A DNA stretch of 8,718 bases from Alphaproteobacteria bacterium. Its GTDB lineage: Bacteria > Pseudomonadota > Alphaproteobacteria > GCA-2731375. The translations under genes and the position numbers were made by a program. The notes beneath the pieces are model-generated. The model was given only the letters and a program-made list of their open reading frames with translations. It was not told where the DNA came from and did no database searches. Positions 5,814 to 8,718 of this stretch are shown here, one piece after another. The stretch covers positions 1 to 8,718 of the forward strand of contig JANQKO010000301.1 in NCBI GenBank assembly GCA_028281075.1, in the 5' to 3' direction. The stretch's first letter is position 1. Each line of letters begins with the position of its first letter.

Positions 5814-7420
5814 GCCCCCGGCAGCGGCACGATCACGCCCGGATTGAGGATGCCGGCCGGGTCGAGCACGTCCTTGGCCGCCTTCAACGTCGCGCCGAAG
5901 GCATCCGGCCGCTGCCGGGTGTACCACGGCATATGGTCGCGTCCGACCGCGTGGTGGTGGGTGATGGTGCCGCCATTCCCGATCACGGCGTCCGACGCCT
6001 TCCGCTTGATGTGCCGCCACTGTTCCAGCATGCCGCCCCGCCGGCCCAGGCAATGGAAGGTGAAGTAGGGCGCGGGGCCGTCGGGATAGCTGTGCGTGAA
6101 GCGGCAAGTGACGATCCCCGGCGCGCCGGTGGCTTCCTCGATGGCCGCCGCCGTCGCCGCCTTGACGTTGTCGTGGAAGTCGCGGAAGCGGTCCCAGGTG
6201 ATCGCCGTCTCGAAGGTATCGTTGATGACGCCGATGGGCGTCAGCAGCTCGCGGAAATAAGGCATGCGCATGAAGGCCTGGCGCCAGGCGCCCGCCGCGC
6301 CCTCGGTATGGCCATCGGACGAACCGGCATCCGCGCCCTCGGGCCGGCCGCCGAGCTCGACGGCGATCTCGGCCGCCCGCGCCATCCAGGGATCGACCGG
6401 ATGGTCGGCCGATTCGAAGGCCAACACCATGACGGCCTCCCGGCCGGCGCCGAAGCCGTTCATCTCGGCCTCGGCCGCGTCCAGCAGGCGTACGTTCGAG
6501 GGATAGAGGCCGGCCTGGCTGATCACCCGCACCGCTTCGGCGCCTTTATGGATATCGTCGAACATCAGCGCGCCGCCGGCCCGGTAGGTCGGCCGGTCCT
6601 GCAGCCGCAGCCAGGCCTCGGTGATGATGCCGAGCGCGCCTTCCGAGCCCAGCATCAGCCGGTCGGGGCTGGGCCCGGCACCGGAGCCCGGCAGCCGCCG
6701 GCTTTCCATCACGCCCGTCGGCGTCACCGTGCGGATCGATTCGACGAAATCGTCGATATGGGTGTAGAGCGTGGCGAAATGCCCGCCCGAGCGGGTCGCG
6801 ATCATGCCGCCCACGGTCGCCAGCTCGAAGCTTTGCGGGAAGTGACGCAGGGTCAGACCCGAGGGCTTCAGCGCCGCTTCCAGCGCCGGCACCCGCATGC
6901 CACCGCGAATGCGCGCCGTGCGGCTGATATCGTCGACCTCGACGACGCCGTCGAGGCCGGTGAGGTCGAGGCTGACGACGCCGGCATAGCGGTCGCCGAC
7001 GGCGGCCTCGACGCCGCCGACGACGCTGGTGCCGCCGCCGAACGGGATCACCGCGACATTGGCGCCGGCGGCCCAGTCCAGCACGGCGATCACGTCGTCC
7101 TCGGTTCCGGCGAAGGCGACGATATCGGGCGCGTTCGCGAAGTCGCGGTCGAAAATGCGGACATAGTCGGGGAACGACCGGCCGTAGGTATGCACCAGCC
7201 GGTCATGCGCGTCGGTGCTGCAGATCCGGGCCAGGTTCGCCGGCGGGCTGACGGCCGGCGCCGCCAGTTCGATGTCCTCGGCCGTCGGATTGGGCAGGCG
7301 CGTGAAATCGTCGACGCCGAAGCGCTCGGCATAGCGGCGCATGGCCATGCGCTCCTCGGCCTGGCTCAACCGCTCGTCGTCATAGCCCCAGCCCCAGAAT
7401 TTCAGCCGCCGTGCCGCCAT
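5810..7420 (-). CDS. FAD-binding oxidase, alkyldihydroxyacetonephosphate-synthase-like (VAO/PCMH fold)
   Basis: This is a flavoprotein of the vanillyl-alcohol oxidase superfamily, 536 residues. KFWGWGYDDE (7-16) is the N-terminal signature shared with AGPS-like proteins. The FAD-binding half holds PFGGGTSVVGG (127-137), ATVGGMIATRSGG (201-213) and LGSEGALGIITEA (257-269). The C-terminal cap has APYFTFHCLG (450-459), which I infer corresponds to the AGPS active-site tyrosine region. It also has HHH (488-490) in GGTITHHHAVGRDH, as in AGPS, and ends with DPAGILNPG (520-528), common to this family and to D-lactate/glycolate oxidase types. Bacterial AGPS-like proteins are often 2-hydroxyacid or alcohol oxidases rather than ether-lipid enzymes, and no ether-lipid partner is present. 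I chose the ATG at 7420 over an upstream ATG at 7546 because GGGAGG lies five bases before it and homology begins there. It is the first gene of the operon. Confidence 0.9.
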   Translation of the reverse strand: MAARRLKFWGWGYDDERLSQAEERMAMRRYAERFGVDDFTRLPNPTAEDIELAAPAVSPPANLARICSTDAHDRLVHTYGRSFPDYVRIFDRDFANAPDIVAFAGTEDDVIAVLDWAAGANVAVIPFGGGTSVVGGVEAAVGDRYAGVVSLDLTGLDGVVEVDDISRTARIRGGMRVPALEAALKPSGLTLRHFPQSFELATVGGMIATRSGGHFATLYTHIDDFVESIRTVTPTGVMESRRLPGSGAGPSPDRLMLGSEGALGIITEAWLRLQDRPTYRAGGALMFDDIHKGAEAVRVISQAGLYPSNVRLLDAAEAEMNGFGAGREAVMVLAFESADHPVDPWMARAAEIAVELGGRPEGADAGSSDGHTEGAAGAWRQAFMRMPYFRELLTPIGVINDTFETAITWDRFRDFHDNVKAATAAAIEEATGAPGIVTCRFTHSYPDGPAPYFTFHCLGRRGGMLEQWRHIKRKASDAVIGNGGTITHHHAVGRDHMPWYTRQRPDAFGATLKAAKDVLDPAGILNPGVIVPLPGA

Positions 7421-7453
7421 CTCCGCCTCCCGTCGCTCGATATGTCGCGCCCG

Positions 7454-7482
7454 ATTCTGGTCCAGCGCCCGGCGATCGGCAA
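7454..7482 (-). promoter_or_regulatory. Candidate promoter for the four-gene operon
   Basis: On the minus strand TTGCCG (7482-7477) and CAGAAT (7459-7454) are separated by exactly 17 bases, a reasonable sigma-70-like pair. Transcription would start around 7447, leaving a leader of about 27 bases with the GGGAGG SD before ATG 7420. The divergent gap is only 124 bases, so the operon promoter must lie in or near here. The boxes are a by-eye match. Confidence 0.3.
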
Positions 7483-7495
7483 CCGATGTCGTTTT

Positions 7496-7509
7496 CGGGC
7501 TAGGATCGT
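7496..7509 (+). promoter_or_regulatory. Candidate -10 region (GCTAGGAT) for the MDR reductase
   Basis: GCTAGGAT ends 37 bases before ATG 7545. A similar GCTAGATT lies at nearly the same distance before ATG 8702. No convincing -35 box is seen at 16-18 bases upstream. It overlaps the region that would hold the divergent operon promoter, so the two could interfere. Confidence 0.25.
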
Positions 7510-7544
7510 CGGCAATCCAATGACGGTCAGAGGGGCCCGCCCGC

Positions 7545-8537
7545 ATGAAAATCGTTCAGTTCAACGCCACCGGCCTGCCGCAGGCGGTCTGCGACTGCGT
7601 CGAGCGCGACGACCCGCCGGCCCCGGCCGGCAACGGCGTCACCATCCGGATCGAGGCTTTCCCGATCAACCCGGCCGATCTGCTGATGATCGAGGGGCGC
7701 TACGCGGCCCTGCCGGAATTCCCGGCGACGCCGGGCGCCGAGGGCTGCGGCCGGGTCACGGCGGTGGGCCCCGACGTCACCGACGTCAGGGTCGGCGACC
7801 GGGTGATCATGCTGGACCGCGAGAACTTCTGCCAGGTCAAGCAGACCACGGCCGATCAGGTGGTGAAGGTGCCGGACGACATCGACGTGCTGCAGACGGC
7901 GATGCTGAAGGTGAACCCGCCGACGGCGCTGATGATGCTGCGCGACTTCGTGCACCTGGCGCCGGGCGACTGGGTGATCCAGAACGCGGCGAACTCGGCC
8001 GTCGGGGACAACCTGATCCGGCTGGCCAAGGCGGCCGACCACCGCACCGTCAACATCGTCCGGCGCGAGAGCCTGATCGAGCCGTTGAAGGCGATCGGCG
8101 CCGACGTGGTGATCGTCGACGGCGACGACTTGGCCGCGCGCGTGGCGGCGGAGACCGGCGGCGGCGCCATCCGTCTCGGCATCGACGCCATCGGCGGCGA
8201 CATGGTCCGGCGCATGGCCGATTGCCTGGCCGACGGCGGTACCATGGTGAATTACGGGCTGCTGAGCGGCGCGCCCTGCGTGATGACCTCGCACCAGCTC
8301 GTGTTCCGGGGTTTGACGCTCACCGGCTTCTGGCTCGCGGCGGCGTTGCGCGCCATGGCGCGGCCCGACCTGGAGACGCTCTACGGCGACCTGGCCGGCC
8401 GCATCCGCGACGGCGCCCTGCACGTGCCGGTCGAGCGAACCTATGCCATCGAGGATATCAAGGCGGCGCTCGAACATGCCGGCCGCGAGGGCCGCGAGGG
8501 CAAGATCCTGGTCACGCCGAACGGGCCCGTAACCTAG
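7545..8537 (+). CDS. Zinc-free MDR oxidoreductase, 2-enoyl thioester reductase-like
   Basis: This is a medium-chain dehydrogenase/reductase of the quinone-oxidoreductase/MECR (trans-2-enoyl-CoA/ACP reductase) branch, 330 residues, predicted NADPH-dependent. The GroES-like domain carries IEAFPINPADLLMIEGRY (37-53) and PGAEGCGRV (63-71), both typical of ETR/MECR proteins. The coenzyme domain starts with QNAANSAVGDNLIRLAK (146-162), the MECR-type replacement for the classical glycine motif. It continues with NIVRR (170-174), whose arginines fit NADP phosphate binding. The zinc-binding cysteines of alcohol dehydrogenases are absent. ATG 7545 has AGAGGGG about ten bases upstream. It is divergent from the FAD-oxidase operon with a 124-bp gap. 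No fatty-acid synthesis genes are nearby, so reduction of an enoyl or quinone-like catabolic intermediate is as likely as a role in lipid synthesis. The substrate is unproven. Confidence 0.88.
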   Translation: MKIVQFNATGLPQAVCDCVERDDPPAPAGNGVTIRIEAFPINPADLLMIEGRYAALPEFPATPGAEGCGRVTAVGPDVTDVRVGDRVIMLDRENFCQVKQTTADQVVKVPDDIDVLQTAMLKVNPPTALMMLRDFVHLAPGDWVIQNAANSAVGDNLIRLAKAADHRTVNIVRRESLIEPLKAIGADVVIVDGDDLAARVAAETGGGAIRLGIDAIGGDMVRRMADCLADGGTMVNYGLLSGAPCVMTSHQLVFRGLTLTGFWLAAALRAMARPDLETLYGDLAGRIRDGALHVPVERTYAIEDIKAALEHAGREGREGKILVTPNGPVT

Positions 8538-8543
8538 GGCGTT

Positions 8544-8559
8544 TTCCGCTCACGCGGAA
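8544..8559. repeat. Small hairpin just downstream of the reductase gene
   Basis: TTCCGC-TCAC-GCGGAA is a perfect six-pair stem with a four-base loop, starting seven bases after the TAG stop. No T-run follows on the plus strand, so it is not a textbook terminator. It may contribute to 3'-end formation or be a dispersed palindrome. On the minus strand it reads ATTCCGCGTGAGCGGAAAAC, which I recall as a frequent alphaproteobacterial intergenic string. Confidence 0.4.
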
Positions 8560-8565
8560 TCTGGA

Positions 8566-8635
8566 CCGGCCCGCTCCCCCACCCCGCCACCCATAGGATA
8601 CTGCCGGTGGGGGGGCGGGCGGGGGAGCGGGCCGG
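8566..8635. repeat. GC-rich inverted repeat with G-quadruplex potential on both strands
   Basis: CCGGCCCGCTCCCCC (8566-8580) is the exact complement of GGGGGAGCGGGCCGG (8621-8635). Weaker pairing continues inward and the loop centres on CATAGGATACTG. The right arm has at least four closely spaced G-runs (8609-8638). The left arm has four C-runs (8570-8592), giving G-runs on the minus strand. It could act as a terminator-like barrier for the reductase transcript or as a structured spacer before the next gene. Confidence 0.55.
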
Positions 8636-8652
8636 GGGCGGACGAACGAAAA

Positions 8653-8668
8653 ATGCGCTAGATTGCCG
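8653..8668 (+). promoter_or_regulatory. Candidate -10 region (GCTAGATT) for the gene starting at 8702
   Basis: GCTAGATT lies 37 bases before ATG 8702, mirroring GCTAGGAT before ATG 7545. No clear -35 box is visible because the upstream sequence is the G-rich arm of the inverted repeat. Confidence 0.25.
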
Positions 8669-8701
8669 CCGCCATTCAACGATTCAGGTGCACCGACCCA
8701 G

Positions 8702-8718
8702 ATGTCCGTATTGGTCAC
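8702..8718 (+). CDS. Start of an unidentified gene, cut by the window edge
   Basis: ATG at 8702 opens a frame reading MSVLV before the window ends. A weak AGGTG precedes it by about 11 bases, and a possible -10 element lies 37 bases upstream. Too little is present to identify the product. The call rests on position only: it follows a gene-free spacer with a hairpin, and no competing gene start is seen. Confidence 0.35.

Noticed and set aside
4881..6068. Plus-strand open frame of 395 codons opposite the dehydrogenase
   Set aside because: It is a shadow of the D-2-hydroxyacid dehydrogenase, Arg/Gln/His-rich without domains.
4869..7420. Ether-lipid synthesis locus based on the AGPS-like protein
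   Set aside because: No acyltransferase, acyl-DHAP reductase or glycerol-phosphate gene is present, and the neighbours are catabolic families.
8541..8565. Intrinsic terminator after the reductase
   Set aside because: The hairpin has only six pairs and no T-run follows it on the transcribed side, so it is listed only as a hairpin.
5933..8596. Very long plus-strand open frame (887 codons)
   Set aside because: It runs antisense to the FAD oxidase and then out of frame through the reductase. The translation is low-complexity Arg/Ala/Gly/His-rich with no motif, as expected from high-GC shadow frames.

Overview
The window is very GC-rich, roughly two-thirds G+C or more judged by eye. Genes are tightly packed, Shine-Dalgarno (SD) sites are GGAG-like, and long spurious open frames run antisense to the real genes. 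Two intergenic repeats resemble palindromic repeats common in alphaproteobacteria (from memory: a CTTCGAGG...CCTCAGGATGAGG type and a GTCATCCTGGCG...CGCCAGCATGAC type). The best guess is an alphaproteobacterium, possibly Rhodospirillales-like. No rRNA, tRNA, CRISPR array, transposase or phage gene was seen.

Layout. (1) Positions 1-907, minus: the N-terminal three quarters or so of a FIST-domain sensory protein that runs off the left edge. (2) 908-1100: a divergent intergenic region with a hairpin-forming repeat at 997-1046. (3) 1101-2045, plus: an alpha/beta-hydrolase of the esterase-713 type with a recognisable Ser/Glu/His triad. (4) 2046-2360: a gene-free, long imperfect palindrome with 13-bp perfect terminal inverted repeats, abutting the esterase stop codon. 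It looks like a non-autonomous MITE-like element lying between convergent genes. (5) 7420 down to 2372, minus: a compact four-gene operon, in transcription order FAD-linked oxidase (AGPS/VAO type), D-2-hydroxyacid dehydrogenase, ATZ/TRZ-type amidohydrolase and L-threonine aldolase. The first two overlap by 4 bases (ATGA); the other junctions are 20 and 14 bases. (6) 7421-7544: a divergent promoter region. (7) 7545-8537, plus: a zinc-free MDR oxidoreductase of the 2-enoyl-thioester reductase/quinone reductase type. (8) 8538-8718: a small hairpin, a very GC-rich inverted repeat with G-quadruplex potential on both strands, a possible promoter, and the first codons of a further plus-strand gene.

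How the genes may work together. The operon joins a flavin oxidase, an NAD(P) hydroxyacid dehydrogenase, a metal-dependent hydrolase and a PLP aldolase, which suggests catabolism of a nitrogen-containing small molecule. One reading is that hydrolysis or deamination opens the substrate, the aldolase splits a beta-hydroxy-alpha-amino acid into glycine and an aldehyde, and the two redox enzymes handle 2-hydroxy/2-oxo acids. The substrate cannot be read from sequence, and no transporter or regulator of the operon lies inside the window. The whole-pathway reading is inference; the individual family assignments are solid.
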